NCBI GenBank assembly: GCA_009741485.1
Contig: CM019218.1
Location: 33,728,387 to 33,792,386 of the forward strand
Reading direction: 5' to 3'
DNA: 64,000 nt
Source of the DNA: Malurus cyaneus samueli
Lineage: Eukaryota > Chordata > Aves > Passeriformes > Maluridae
Shown: positions 10,917 to 24,400 of the stretch, in pieces
How the letters are laid out: each line of letters begins with the position of its first letter
Numbering within the stretch: the first letter of the stretch is position 1
Program-made: the position numbers and the translations under genes
The notes under the pieces: generated by a model
Databases searched by the model: none
What the model was told of the DNA's origin: nothing
Seen by the model: the letters and a program-made list of their open reading frames with translations, nothing else

Positions 10917-13110
10917 AGGAGTAGCTTTTCACTATTGGAAGTGGAGACACCTCTTTTAAAGTTACTTGGTGGAGCAAGTGCATCCTGCTGATTTGTCTCT
11001 TGATCTCAGCCTTGAAAGTTTGATGCTTTAATGTTATGGAGGGTGTCTTGCTATGGAAGAAGTTCACAAGGACATTGTAAACCTTTTGGAAATTGGAATT
11101 TACAAAGTTGCTGCAAGTTTGGATTTTTAAGCAATTTACATGTGTACTATTCCAGCACCTTCTGTAACTTTTCAAATATTTAATCTGTGAAACTAAAATT
11201 CCTAATGTCTGCTTGAGGAGTTTATATTTCAATGTTACAATTGATACGTAGAGGTGAACTGCCTGTACCTTTTTGGGGGGAGGGTGGGAACAAATAGAAA
11301 TAAGCACTGAAGAAACAATAGACCCATTTTCTGGTACATACAACAGCTGTTGTATGACATGTGTCCAATATGCATAAGAGCTTTAGAGAGAAGCTCCTGT
11401 TGAAGAAAATTAAGATGCCAGAAAGGAAATATTTGGAAAAGTTACAGTGATATGAGTTTTTAACAAAATCAAGTGCAATTTTATTCATAACACTGTGTAT
11501 GAAAGATTTTCTATTTTAAATGCCATTGACCTGTAGGTAACAGCTGCCTAGAGCTAACACTTGCTGTTGTGGCACATCTCATTGCCGGCAATGTGGTGGA
11601 TGCCTGGAAAAATTATTTGCCCCTACCTTTCATGTGTTGCATGATTTAATTAAAAAAAAACAAACCAACAAATAAAACAAGAAAAACAAACATCACAAGA
11701 GCCACTCCTGCAGTGCTCCACAAGTGCTTGACTACGCAAGTTAAGCAGATACAAATAGATGTTTCAGCAGAACTCATCACCCTTTTCATGCAACATCTTC
11801 CACCTAGAACTTGGCACTCCTCTATGAGAAGATGGCATTGCTTTCTAGGGTGTGCGAGTACTGCCTACCTTACTTGAAAGAGGATTTATGGGGAGCCCAC
11901 AGTGCTGGGATAGCTCTGTTCCCAGTGTCTGTTTAGGATTGCTTCCCGTATAAGTAATATGATGATGGGCTATCTTGTCCCAATTGGTCCCTGTGGCCAA
12001 GAGGTACTCTGAGATCACTGTGTTTCAAAGTTGCAGGTTTCTATTCTCTATAATTGCATTTTGTTAAAGAGCTTTTGGACAATGTTCTGTTTTTTGCGTG
12101 GCTGCAACAGCTAAAGTTACAATACCATCCTCATGGAAACCTGTTGTGGACTGTATGACAAAAGCTCTAATTTGGGTTCATAACTTTTAAAACGGATGAT
12201 TAGGAGGCAAGCAGCAGCGGGATATCTAGGAAGCAGCTGTGACTGCTGCTGGAACAGCATAGAGAGTTCAGCTTTTCTGGTTCTCTCATAGCTATGTCAG
12301 CAGAAGTGAACATGTGCCTGTACTTCCTTCATTCCACTGTAAGGTCTGGTAGCTTAGCAAGTCAGGCTGAAACTTGGCACTTTACAGAACAGTAGCTGAG
12401 GCACAAGGACATAGTATCTTCTGCTAGCTGTGCTGTGGGGGCGGCAGATGGGCAGAGAAAAAAAGCTGTGGCTAGAGCGCCTCACTGCTTTTGCAAGAGT
12501 TGCTGGAGCTCTTCTGCCATCCTCTTCAGGCCACAGATAGTCTTTAATTAGAACACACTTCTAATTTGCTATGCTTAATTGATATAGATGGAAAAAAATA
12601 TTACCTCCATGTCCTTTTGGGGAGGGGAAGTTTTGTGAAATAAAGCTACACAAAGCTTGCCATTTAATGGGGTTTTTGTTTTGTTTTAATTTTTTTTTAA
12701 ATCCTATTGCTTTGGGTTGTTTGGTTTTTTTTGAAACAAATAGGTAAAAATGTTCTCTACTGGAAGCACAAAAGTTTGTATGTACTATTTAATAAAGGCT
12801 AGGCAAAGAGTAGAAAGGCTTACTTTGTGTCCTTCCACTTTTTTATTCCCTGTTCTCACATGAGGAAGTGCTACCACCTTCACAAAGCTGCCTAACGTTA
12901 CCTCTTTAGTCCATGGTATATATAATATAGTTTTTCCCAACAGTTCTTTTTTTTTCCAAGATTGAAAATAAAGTGGAAGAATGTCATTTGAAAAGCAATG
13001 GAGATAGGGCAAATTATAAATTTCTGGAAAAAAAAGTAAACCGGTTTCCCTTATTGTATTCATAGTTTAATTATTAATTGGGAAACTAAAATAAATGTAG
13101 TAGCAGTGTG
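10917..13110 (+). other. TMEM87A: TMEM87A 3' UTR
   Basis: Non-coding sequence follows the TGA at 10914-10916. Several AATAAA hexamers could end the transcript: 12639-12644, 12791-12796, 12967-12972 and 13090-13095. The UTR is therefore about 1.7 or 2.2 kb. No ORF or repeat of note is seen inside. The exact end cannot be chosen from sequence alone. Confidence 0.65.
12639..12644 (+). terminator. TMEM87A: PolyA signal candidate, TMEM87A
   Basis: The first AATAAA downstream of the TMEM87A stop (GTGAAATAAAGC). A T/G-rich run follows from 12668. Later hexamers at 12791, 12967 and 13090 are alternatives. Confidence 0.5.
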
Positions 13111-13115
13111 GTGCT

Positions 13116-14889
13116 TTCAGCCTCTTGACTACAGTGGTTTTAGGCAGTCCTTGCAGCCTTCTACCCTTCGATCTTGAACTCACTTCCAGCAGTGTTTAAA
13201 GTTGTCCTGAATTCCACAGGGAGCTTGTTGATTCCTTATCTAGCAATTTTTGTTTTTTGCCCTTGTTTAACAGAGTTTGTGTATGGTTGAAAAGTAACAT
13301 CTGCTTCCTACAAGCAGGTGTGTGCTGGGACTTGTTTTCAGTCTTTAGGAGAAGCTGTGTGAGAGCCCAGCTCCTACAGAATCGCGTGGCTATGGCATTG
13401 TCATTGCAGGAGAGATGGCAGGGGATGAGATGTGGGTGAGGAGCAAAGGGCGTGTGTGCAGGGTTCAGTGTGGCGTTTCCCTCAATGGCATGTTTGGTCA
13501 GGTATGCTGGTTCTACTGAGGGATCTTTGACTTGTCGGAAATTTGATTCTGCTCCTAAAGACATGTTGGCTCCATGACTTGGAAAAACTCAAGAAAGCTT
13601 CAGCTTGCTAGAAGGCGTGAAATGAGAAATGCTGCAGGTTTTTAATTAGAATGTCAGGGAAGACAATTCTTTCAAAAAGAAACCATGCAAACTGTTCTGA
13701 AGACTTGGTGAGCTGGAGGGGTAAAAGATCTACTCTTAGGTCTGAGATCTGCAAGAGTTCCTCAGGAAGCTGTTTGTAATAATGTTCTGCATGCAGAAAA
13801 AGTAAATGTTGCACATGACAGGAGTATTCTGGAGATCTTTTGCCTGATTAGTTCTGTATGGATTTTTTTATTTGTGAGAAGTAGCTGTGATATTACTGTT
13901 GGAATTGCAGCATGTGCATACCATACAGAAAACTTGTAACATAGTGAAGATGATGACGTTGATCAGCTTTTCCTTAGGGTAGCAAGATGTTCCTGCTAGG
14001 AATTCCAAAGGAGTAAGAGATCACATGAGGCTTGATAGGCACAGAGTGAGTCAGGATCATAAGACCTGGAGTAGGGAAGGTTATCTTTATCTTACTCTGC
14101 AGATATAGGGGTGTACAAGTTTGTGGGCTTTATTTATCCTTATGGTCACATTACGTGACATTATATGTTGTATGCTAAAGGAAAAGTATGCTACTTCGTA
14201 AAGCCTGAAGAGGGCAATGCTTCACAAATCATTCACTCTCTAGATTACAACCATAATGTGAAGTCATTAATATCCAGTATTATTGAAACTTCCATTCCCT
14301 TTCACTAAATCGGTGCCATGTCCCTTTTCCTTTTGTAGGGATCTTAGGTCAAAAAGATCAGCTACATGCCTGAGCCATAATGCCTTTGGCAATTTGCAGT
14401 TTGGCTATCTGTGAAGGGGGATGTGGCTTAGCACAGTTTTGTGCTTTAGCACAAAATGTTCGTTCCTTAGCAGGAAAGAAGTTGGATACAAGAATGCTAT
14501 GCTTGTTCTCCCATTCCTGTGCTTTGATTGTCCAGCACAATGCATCCTCAGTCCCGGTTTTCTAGAAGTGGTCTCTGTTGGTAAACATGCTTGGAGAATT
14601 TAGTACCATGTGCTTTTTGAGTTTGGTTTAGTTTCTAGGTCACTGACAGTGAATGTCGCACCTCTCCATTACACAGTTGTAAATGCAACTGTGGCTGATT
14701 CTGGAAGGCACAAACTAACAACTAATGATTTCCTCCTGGAGAATGAACTTCACGGCCAAGTTCATCAGTTCATTAAAGTAAAACTTACTACCTCAAAAAA
14801 TAGATATTTGCTTGCAAGGTACGGCGTGCAGTTCTCGCCTGGTTGCTGTAGGTTATACAGCAATGTTCATCGTTGTATAGGGGATGACT
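13116..14889. other. Spacer between TMEM87A and VPS39
   Basis: No exon with homology I recognise, no repeat family and no RNA gene are seen. Short open frames occur but lack splice or family support. GC content rises only at the right end, where the VPS39 promoter begins. Confidence 0.6.
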
Positions 14890-15393
14890 TTCCTACCTTC
14901 TCGGGTTCATGGTAGCCAATGGCAACCGGACACTTCCTGTAGTGGCGTTGTGGGAAGACGAGTGTTTCTTACAGTCTATCCCCTTTTCGGGCCGCATGAA
15001 GAGGGACAAGGGGTACATCAGGGTGAGGAGAGTCCCCTCTGTGCAGGGCCGGCGCCCGATTCCCGTTCGTGCCCGAGCCACCAGGGCAGGCTGCGTCATG
15101 TCGGCGGGCCCCGCTTTGTCGGGCTGGAACCGGGCGCTGTTGCCTATGGAGCGGCCCCGGACAGCGCCAGGAGCCCGGCGGGGAGCGCGGAGAGCGGCCG
15201 GGCCAAGCGGGGCGGGATCAGGGCCGCGGTGGGCGGGGCGCGGTGCGGAAGCGGCGGCGGTGCGGAGGGGCGGAGCCGTGGGCGCGGGGGCGGCTTCGTC
15301 GGGGCCGTTCCGTCGGGGCAACTTCCCCCGCCCCGCCGGTACCGCTTCTTCCTGCGCCGGGCGCTGCGGCACCGGGCCGGAGGAGCCGCCGCC
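14890..15393 (+). promoter_or_regulatory. VPS39: VPS39 CpG-island promoter and 5' UTR
   Basis: GC and CpG density climb sharply from about 15.0 kb and stay high to about 16.0 kb, a CpG island centred on VPS39 exon 1. Visible elements are a CCAAT box (14916-14920), an ETS-like ACTTCCTGT (14932-14940) and GC boxes GGGGCGGG (15209-15216) and GGGCGGGG (15231-15238). No TATA box is evident, as expected for a housekeeping gene. The start site is probably between 14.95 and 15.35 kb. Confidence 0.7.
14912..14926 (+). promoter_or_regulatory. X-box/RFX-like element overlapping a CCAAT box
   Basis: GTAGCCAATGGCAAC is a near-palindrome matching the RFX X-box pattern (GTTGCC, short spacer, GGCAAC) with one mismatch in the left half. 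It includes CCAAT. It sits about 470 bp upstream of the VPS39 ATG. Binding is inferred from the motif only. Confidence 0.4.
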
Positions 15394-15466
15394 ATGCACG
15401 ACGCCTTCGGAGCATGTGCGATCCTGGAGAAGCTGCCGCTGCAGATCGACTGCCTGGCGGCCTGGG
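15394..15466 (+). CDS. VPS39: VPS39 exon 1
   Basis: Encodes MHDAF, then Gly-Ala-Cys-Ala, then ILEKLPLQIDCLAAW plus one base, ending at GTGAGC. Everything matches human except the four residues 6-9, where human has Glu-Pro-Val-Pro. The bases there (15409-15420) fit a one-base gain and a one-base loss that restore frame. Confidence 0.95.
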
Positions 15467-18400
15467 GTGAGCCGGAGGGGCCGCGCCGCAGCCCGAGCGG
15501 CTCTGCTCTCCCGTCCCGGGGCGTTCGTGCGGCTGTCCCGCCTCGCCCTGCCCTGCGGCGGCCTGGGGGTGCGCGCCGCCCGGCCCGGCCGGCGGCTCCC
15601 TGAGCGGGCCGCGGCCCTGCCGCCTTCCCGGGCCGGGCCGGGCGTGCCGGGGCGCTGGAGGCCTCTCCCGTGCTCCGGGTCCCGCGGTGCCGGCGGCGGG
15701 GGTGCCGGGCCCAGCTCCGCTCCGCGGGTGCCGGCGGGCCCCGCTCGCGGCCCGGCCCTGCCCTGCCCTGCCCTGCCCTGCCCGGCCCTGCCCTGCCCTG
15801 CCCTGCTCTGCCCTGCCCTGCCCTGCCGGCCCCCGCCCGGCCCTGCCGCCCTGCCCCGGCCCTGCCCCTGCCTGCCTGCCCGGGCCTGCCCCCTGCCCTG
15901 CCTGCCGCTTGCCTGCCCTGCCCTGCCCTGCCCGGCTCTGCCCTGCCCGGCCCTGCCCTGCCGCGGCCCGGCTGTGAGGGAGGCTCCCGGGACTGTAACC
16001 CTGGGCCGGCTTCATGCTTGCTGAAAAAGCATTCCCTGTGTTTTGACTTAATTTTGTCTTGGAGGGCCGGTGGTGTGTTGAAGTCTTAGATTTCGAATAT
16101 GCTTGCACGTGTTAGTGGTACATAGGTGTGGGTTATATTTTTGGGCGTAGTTGTCAGTCAAGATTTTGGTCAGGTGACTGCACCAGCTGTCCTAATATTT
16201 AGTCTTGATAAGGTTTTTCAAAGCCTTGAGCAGATTCCGTAAGATGGAGTACCGTCATGCAAAATGGACAATTAAAAAAGCTTGATTAAAAAAGTTAATT
16301 GTTTTAAGAATACAATTGTATCCTGATTTTTAATGCCCTAGTTATACATGATTTATTTATGCTGCAGTTTTGTACTGGAGAGGATGTGAAGATAGTTTAT
16401 TCCTGCATTGCAGTTTTTGTCTTTTTATGTCTTTGAAGGGATTTATTTTGCTGAACTAGAAAAAAAAGCCCAAACCTACAGACTTACAGCAGTATGGTTT
16501 TGTAAAAAGATGTGTAACTGTCTCTACAATGTTTCTGCCACTTAACAGAAGAAAGGTCTTGCAGGAAACAAGATTTAATTAAAATGCAGAATTCTTTGAT
16601 AATGAGGAAGTAATAGATGCAGAAAGAAATATTTATGTACATTGCTGTCCTATAACATATTTAGTGAAGAAGAAATTCAGTCATATTTCATGACCCTATA
16701 ATGATTCTATGCTTTTTGCATGGTGTAAATGCTGTTAAGAAACTCTGCTGTAGAGTTTGTCTATAAAGGCCCTCTTTTATAAATCTTCAGGGATTCTTGG
16801 TTATCCAGGTAATTTAAATGTCCCCTAAGCAAAGCCACGTAAACTTGCTTTTCTTTCTGAGAGTACTTCCCATTATGTAGCACTGTTCCTCTCTGAGAGA
16901 TGATAATGTCTGACAAAGTTTATTGCCTCCCTTGATTGCACAGGAGATGGAATGGTTTCCTTTTTTACCCTTGCATAAACTACTGGATGTGGTGTCCAGG
17001 CTTGTTCTGTTGTGCTGCCTGATCTTTGGCTGTCCTCTCCTGAGAGTTAAAGCTATTTCTGTGTACTTGCACTGGAGAGATGATAGGAGACCTGTGTAGT
17101 CACAGAAAGTCCTTTTTTGGTGTTTGAAGCAAGTTTCCGAGTGTTCTGATAAAGGTAACATAGCCCTGTATTAGGCACTTTAAAGAAAATTAACTCTACC
17201 CCAGCCAAAACCAGCGCACCTGTGAAGGGCAGTATTTGTTGAACTAATTAGACTCTTCTTCTCCTGTCTTTGTAGAGGAATGGCTCCTTGTTGGTACCAA
17301 ACAAGGGCATCTTCTGCTTTACAGGATCAAGAAAGACGCAGGTAAGTTGATTTTAAGAATAGCACATAAAGGTTGATTATATTATTTTTATTTCCTGTAC
17401 TTTTAGAGGCTTTAGTAATTTTAACACAAGCATGATTAATGGCTGATTTTTTTCCTATATAGAATTTAAAGTAAGTGAATAATGTTTTGTGTCATGTTTC
17501 TCTGTGTATTTTATAGGATGCTACTGTAATTTGTATGAATACAGTGCATAAACACGTGTAAAATCAGTGCAATGTGCTGGTTGCCAGAGTTTTGATGTGT
17601 ATAATCTTTTTGACAAAGGACAGAATTACTGAAAGAGCAAATGTATTCAATGGGTCCATGAGCCTCATGGATGGGGAAGAGGGATACCTTCTTACTAGTT
17701 CTGTCATGTATTTACCCTTTCCCTGCCTCTTTGACAGTCTTAAGTGTTCATCTGTTCTAGGAATGCCACAAATATAACTGTCCTGTTTTTGGTTTAGATA
17801 AAATTGATTTTCACTAAAGAGATTTGTGTTTCACATTACCTGCTATTATGTAGAAATTGATGCCATTGAACACAGTAATACTTTGTAGCATGGCACAGGA
17901 AAGTAAACACCAAATGTGGTTCCAAGTTCATCAGCTCTTGGAAAGATGTTTATTTTGTAGCTGCTTGGATTCTAGAGAATGAATGCAGCTTGATTTTTCT
18001 GAAACTTGTAGGCTGTCTGTCCAATTGGAACATGCTAGTCTTGAGTTGCTAGTGTCTTATCTCACATGGTAAATTTCTCCCCCTTTTTTGCATCAATGCC
18101 AGGAGAGGTTATGTCATCAGAAAGCGTCTGTAAGTCTTTCTCTGTAAAACTCTTTTTAAACCCCTGTGGTGTAATGTTTATTCCTTGTCTATTTTGCAAT
18201 GATGTGCTCCCTAGCAATTTATATTGCTGATATTTGATTAGTGTGGATAAAATCTTTATGGGTATCTGTGTATCTCTGAGTTTCAAATTACTTAAATGTA
18301 ATTATTGTAATTGAAAACTTGGGTAAAGCAAAAATGTAACTATTATTGTGTTCCCTCGGCTGTGGCTGATTACACAAGAAGTGTAATTTTCACCTGACTG

Positions 18401-21400
18401 TAGAAGACCCTCTGATGCATTTAACTGTGATGTAAAAGCTAGCACAGATATGTTAAAATATTTTCTCCAGTGTTAAGTGGCCAAGGTTGCTTTCATTATT
18501 ATTTTTAATCTACTCAGTGTAAGATAAACACAGTCATGAAGGGCAGCTTCAATTTACAAACGCTCTCATATCTTTGTGGTAGGTTGCAATAGGTTTGAGG
18601 TGACACTAGAAAAATCCAACAAGAACTTCTCAAAGAAGATTCAACAGGTAGGAAATACCATCTTATTTGATGTGGGGGCAGTTTTCAGCCAATAAATGAA
18701 ATATCAAATGTTCGTCTGCAATCTCTGCTATGCTTAACTAACAAATTCCCCAAAACCGTAGTTTCTTCTAGAGGTGTAACAGCCCAGATGTTTTTGCCAT
18801 TCTTCCCATAATAGGAATAAGCTTGGTTTGGTTGCTAGAGCAGAAACCAAAGAATTGGAACTTTCAGGTTTATTTTACTTTTGTTAGTAATAAATCTTCA
18901 GTTGTTCTAACTGAGGATATTTGTAAAAAGGATGGTAATACACCAACAGACTGTGATGCATTATTTAACTCTCAAATTAAATCCTACAGGAATGTGAATG
19001 TAATTCTACTTACTTGAAATGTAAAAGTAAAGTAACTGCCAGTCTTGATACCAATTTTTTTGAGAACTTGTGCTCAGCGATTATATCGATTCCTTAAACT
19101 TTAAAGATTATCCTCTTTGAAGATGCAATACTGTACCTGTCCTTTAGAAGAATTTCTGTACTAGTAACATACCAATTGTTACAGCTTTTCCTAACAGCCT
19201 AGGTTGTAAGTGCTATGTGCTACCTTTTGAAAAGTGAGTGTAACTGAAAAGATTTGCAATAGCTGAAGGAAGGTTGTGCGTGGAAAACTGCCTTGTGTTC
19301 TCATTGTTTTGAGGTTTTCTTAGACTATCTATGATCAAGCCTTGTTCAGATTTTTTAGTTTATGAATGGAGTCACTAACAGCACTCTCCCTTTCAGATCC
19401 ATGTTGTTTCTCAATTTAAAATTTTGGTCAGTCTCTTAGGTAAGTGAAGAAAAGTGTTTTAATATTAATGAGCTCTTCTCAATGCAGTTACTTGTCTGAA
19501 TGTGGCACCCTTTCCACATACCTGCATAGTGGTTTGGTTGTTGAGAAGTCATTGTATAGAGAACTTAGGCTTTGCATTTTGCAGAGGAAGCATTAAGCAG
19601 CATAGACTGAGAAAGCAGCTTTGCTTGTTGTAAGCTAGCTTGGAAAACAAAAAATTAATGCTGATTTGTGATCAGGAATGAAGAAGAACATGCATGCTCC
19701 AAAGTGTCTGTGTAATATACAGTTTGTATTGGCATCTGTATATACTCGTATATGCATGCACATGTATGTGTGTGCCCTGTATGATGGGAACTAAAACCTC
19801 TGACCAAATTTGTTTGGGGTATCAAACTTACTGTTAATTTTTTACACCAAATTCACTTTGTATGCAGATGTGATCTTTTACCATCTTGTGGAAGATTTAA
19901 GTTTGCTTGGCTCTGGCTATCTTTCTTTAACTTAAAATCTTCTAGTGTCTTTTTTTTTTTGCTTATGTTACTACTCCCTTCTCTGTCATCTCCCAGTCCC
20001 AGCTCTTCCAGCTCCAGCATGTGTAGATTTCTGCTGCTTGTGTCCTTGTGTGTACAAAAACTTAACCACGGTGCTCTACATCTTCAGCTGATCACTTTTC
20101 ACTAATCTCAGGAACCAGTTCAAAATGGTCTTTGTTAATGCATCTTGTTAATCTTCCATCTTGAGCCTGCTCTATTCTGGCCTGTTTGCTGTCCCTTGTT
20201 TTTATAAAAACATAACATACGATAACTTATTTCAATTAGCAGTGACCTGTACATGTATTAAATATTGAATAATAATTGGAATTTTGTTTAAAACAGAAAA
20301 TAACATTTATGTCCATGACCTGTTGACATTTCAACAAATCACCACAGTCTCAAAAGCAAAAGGTGCATCTCTCTTCACTTGTGATCTCCAGGTAAGGGGA
20401 GGAATACAGCTGCACTGATGTCCTTACTTTTTGTAATAAAAAAATTGCTTTTTCATGTTGGTATATAGGTTAGCTTTGTGAGTTTTGTTTTAGATGAAAA
20501 TTTCTTGGGTACCAGTGCTTTTTAAAATTAGTGCCTACTGCATTTGCTTAAGGCAACAATTTAAAATTATTTTTCTTACTCTGCTTCCTAAGGTATTTTC
20601 CTGTGCCTCTTGTGATTGTAGCTTTTGATACAGAACTTTTGATAAAAGACTTCAAGGCATTTTTGTCTTATACTATGACTCTTCTCTTTTTTGGAAGGCC
20701 CCCTTAACATAAAAGCCATTCCCTTTCCATGAATTGCCAGTGTACAAGCTCGTAGTGATTCTCTTCTGCAAGGAACTCTTTCACTGGATTTTTTACATTT
20801 TTTTATCTGTTTATTGGCCCAAGGAGTCCTTGAGCAGTTATGGTGTATTCAAGCCATAAAATGGTCCTGTAAAGTGTCACAGTTCTCTGTTCATATCCTC
20901 TGGTTTATTAAGTGACTCTTTTCTATCCAAGTGAGTTTCTCAGCCTGCCCATGTCGTGCAGACACCTTGTTTGTAATTGGAGGAGATGATGTAGTGCTCT
21001 TCATCATGTTTTATCTTTTTGCCTCATGGGAGCTTAGTGTTAAATATTTTCTAGGAAGTACTTGGGATTTTCTAGTTATGAAAACTAATGTCTTTCAAAG
21101 CACCTTTACATCTGATCATTGCAAAATGGCTTGTTGTTTGTGTGTGCACTTAGCTTTCTTAGTGTTTCTCATCAAGAAACTTCTCCTCGCCTCTCTTGTA
21201 GTGTTCCAGCTATTTATCCTAGTTTCAGGGCTGGACTGATAGTTCTCTACTTATCTTCTGTCTGTGTGTGTGTATGCCTTTGGTGTGCTTTTATTTTTTT
21301 GGATTTCCTTGATGTTACAACCCCTGTCAAAATTAATTTTTAAGTATCCTGCCACCCTCCCACCCACCTCCACCCTCACTTCCTCCCCTTTACATGCTTA

Positions 21401-24400
21401 CTTTTTTAGGGAATGCCCTTGTGGCGTGCATGAGCAAAGCTGCTCTTCAGTGGACAGCTTTGCTTCTAGCAGAGGCTTTCTTTTGGTCTTGTCTTGCTTC
21501 TCTGTGAGTGCCTATGAGTTAGACCTGTCTGTTCTCACAGCAATCAGATACAGGGGAAGAGGTGCTGAGAATGTGTGTGGCAGTGCGGAAGAAGCTCCAG
21601 CTCTATTTTTGGAAGGACAGAGAGTTCCATGAGCTACAGGTGAGTTCTGTTCTTTCTGTATCCCAGTGTGTCTCAGCAGGGAGGGAAGTTGCTCTCTACT
21701 GCTTGCTCTGCAGTCCCTGTTACTCAGAGGCACTGCTGACTTTCAAAACATTGACCTTTGGCTCTGTAGAGATTTAACAATGAAGCAGCAAATGAAAGTG
21801 AAAATACATCCTTGAAATCACAGTTAATGGCATTAATGCAGTTTTAAGTTGAAATAAGTTGAAATTAATGGCTGTGTCCTGTATTTTAATGTTCTGGTTG
21901 TAGTATACTTGCAAGTCAGTGAAATGTATGAGCATGTATACCTGACAAAAACATTATAGAAGTGGGTGCACTTCTACTCAAAGTTTTTCAAGTATGTCAT
22001 TAAGTCAGAAGATAGTTACTGACAAGTGCAGAGAGCTGCAGTTATGAGTACTGGAATGAAAAACAGTAAGTAATTAGCCTGGGTAGAGATTTTTTCAGCT
22101 ACAATACCTTACTAGAAAATTACCAGCTAACTCAGAGCATACCTCTTTATTGCATATGAGTCTAGGCTTTTAGCTGAACACTGCCATTCCTTGACCAGTA
22201 GATGCTGGGCACAGGTGATAGGGAATATGGTGTCAGCAACAGTGCTGCTTGTTGTGTTCTATGTTGACAGATTTGACTTTTGCTTTTCTTTCATAAGAGC
22301 CAGTTTAATCTGTTTTCCTCAGGGGGACTTCAGTGTACCTGATGTACCCAAGTCTATGGCCTGGTGTGAAAACTCCATCTGTGTAGGCTTCAAGAGGGAC
22401 TATTACCTGATACGGGTAAGATTGAGCTGTGTAATAGTATTTTAAAAAGATCTGGATATCAGTAGACACTATGGAGGCTGCTCCTGTGCTTAGGAATTTA
22501 GCTAACAGATTTATGGAAAACAGCATCTGGTACTCCTGCTATTTGTGGTTTTGGAAAAGACAGTCTAAGCCTGTCTTTTTTAACTGAGGTCAGGAAGTGA
22601 TCTTGTTTGTTGTTGTTGAGACCAGTATTTGCCGCTCTTGCAAAAAAAAGGAATTGGAGAAGACTGCTGGTATGTCAGCAGTCTCTGTAAGCTCAGTTTG
22701 CATTTTATTTAATGTATTAAGAAGTGAGATTAGCTCTAAAAGGAAAAAGAGACCGAGAATAACTCATGTGGCATACAGTGAAGCTTAACCATTCTTTCAG
22801 TTTTCATTCTCTGGCTGAACTGTAACAGTTTGAAGATCTCTGAACTCATTGCTAATTTAATATTACAGTAATCTCAGACATAAAAGTAATAATTTGTTAT
22901 TTTCAATTGATGTTTAAGCAGAATAAATTAAAATATACAGAAGCTTTTATTGATTCCCTTTTAATTTGCACTTGTCCTGTTAATGATTAGCCTGGGCTGC
23001 AAAATCCTTCTAGGGGTTTTCGCTTTAGTCTTATGCAGCTTTGAAATTTTGCAAAATATTTTGCAAAACACTTCTTTAATGTTCTTTATTATCCCAGGTG
23101 GATGGCAAAGGATCCATCAAAGAACTGTTTCCCACTGGGAAGCAGCTGGAACCATTGGTAGCTCCTGTAGCAGATGGAAAAGTTGCAGTTGGCCAAGATG
23201 ATCTAACAGTTGTACTTAATGAAGAAGGGGTCTGTACTCAGAAATGTGCCTTGAACTGGACAGATATTCCTATAGCCATGGGTGAGAAGTAGCAGTTTGA
23301 TTTTTTCTTTTTTTTGAGTCCTCATTTTGTTCTGTGTAAAATTACTCTAGGTTTTCAGTCTGTAAATAACTTTCTTATGCAATTATTTTTTTTTTAATTT
23401 GCTTCTTTACTCTTTTGTATGGGATAAAATCATATACCCAGTGTTTTGAAACTAGCTGGATTTTGAGTGTGACAGTTTCCACAGTATTCTAAGTTGTGCT
23501 CTGGGGAAAGGTTTCCTGTGTTTGTTTTAGTTTCTTAGCCTTTTTTTGTTTGTAGTCTATGTGCCTATCTCTTCATAAAATGGGTATAGTCTGTATCTTT
23601 TATAAAGGGACAAAATCTGAAATGGAAGATAGTGTGTTAAAACACTAGTTCTGAGCACTTGGGTGCCACACAATCTCCTTATGTTGAAGGATCAGCAAAA
23701 GGCTTCTTAATAGTTTTAGCAAATTGCTATCAGTGTTGGGCACTGAGTTTTGTTTTGAATATAAAGAAGGGGCACATTTCAAGGGGATGAAAAATTGAGG
23801 AGAAGCCTTATTATTAAGTTACGGCTTGTTTCAAGGAATTCTTGAGAACAATCAACTTAAATTTTTGGCTTGTTTCATGCGCAGAACACCAGCCTCCCTA
23901 CATCATTGCTGTTCTGCCGCGGTACGTGGAGATCCGCACTTTGGAGCCCCGGCTGCTGGTGCAGAGCATCGAGCTGCAGAGGCCACGCTTCATCACCTCT
24001 GGAGGGTATCGATAAATCTCACTATTGCTGTTGGCAGCCTGGCTGGGTGTGGGGTAGCACTCTGAAAAACTGGGAGAAGAGCAGTTTTAATAACTTTCAC
24101 CTTATGATGAGGCAGTCTGTTGTGTTTTTTATGGAGATTGGTGGAGGCCATACCTTGAGGAGGAAAGGATAACGTTAAATGTCTTTAGGAATTTATGACA
24201 CTGGAGATACAGTCTTCTTTCTTCTTTGCAATCATGTTCCAGTTGCTCTCAGATTGATCCCTGTTTGTATTAACTAGAACTGGTGTTTATTTAATATAGG
24301 GTATTGCTTCTCTCTCAGCCCTGGAACTTAATAATTGACATTTTTTTGTCTTGTTTACAGCACAAACATTATATATGTGGCAAGTAATCACTTTGTTTGG

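Noticed and set aside
15218..16108. Long minus-strand open frame (296 codons) and long plus-strand frames (371 codons at 14909-16024) over the CpG island
   Set aside because: They are produced by the CCCTG array and high GC content, which suppress stop codons in several frames. Composition is Ala/Gly/Pro/Arg-rich and the plus-strand frames disagree with VPS39 exon 1.
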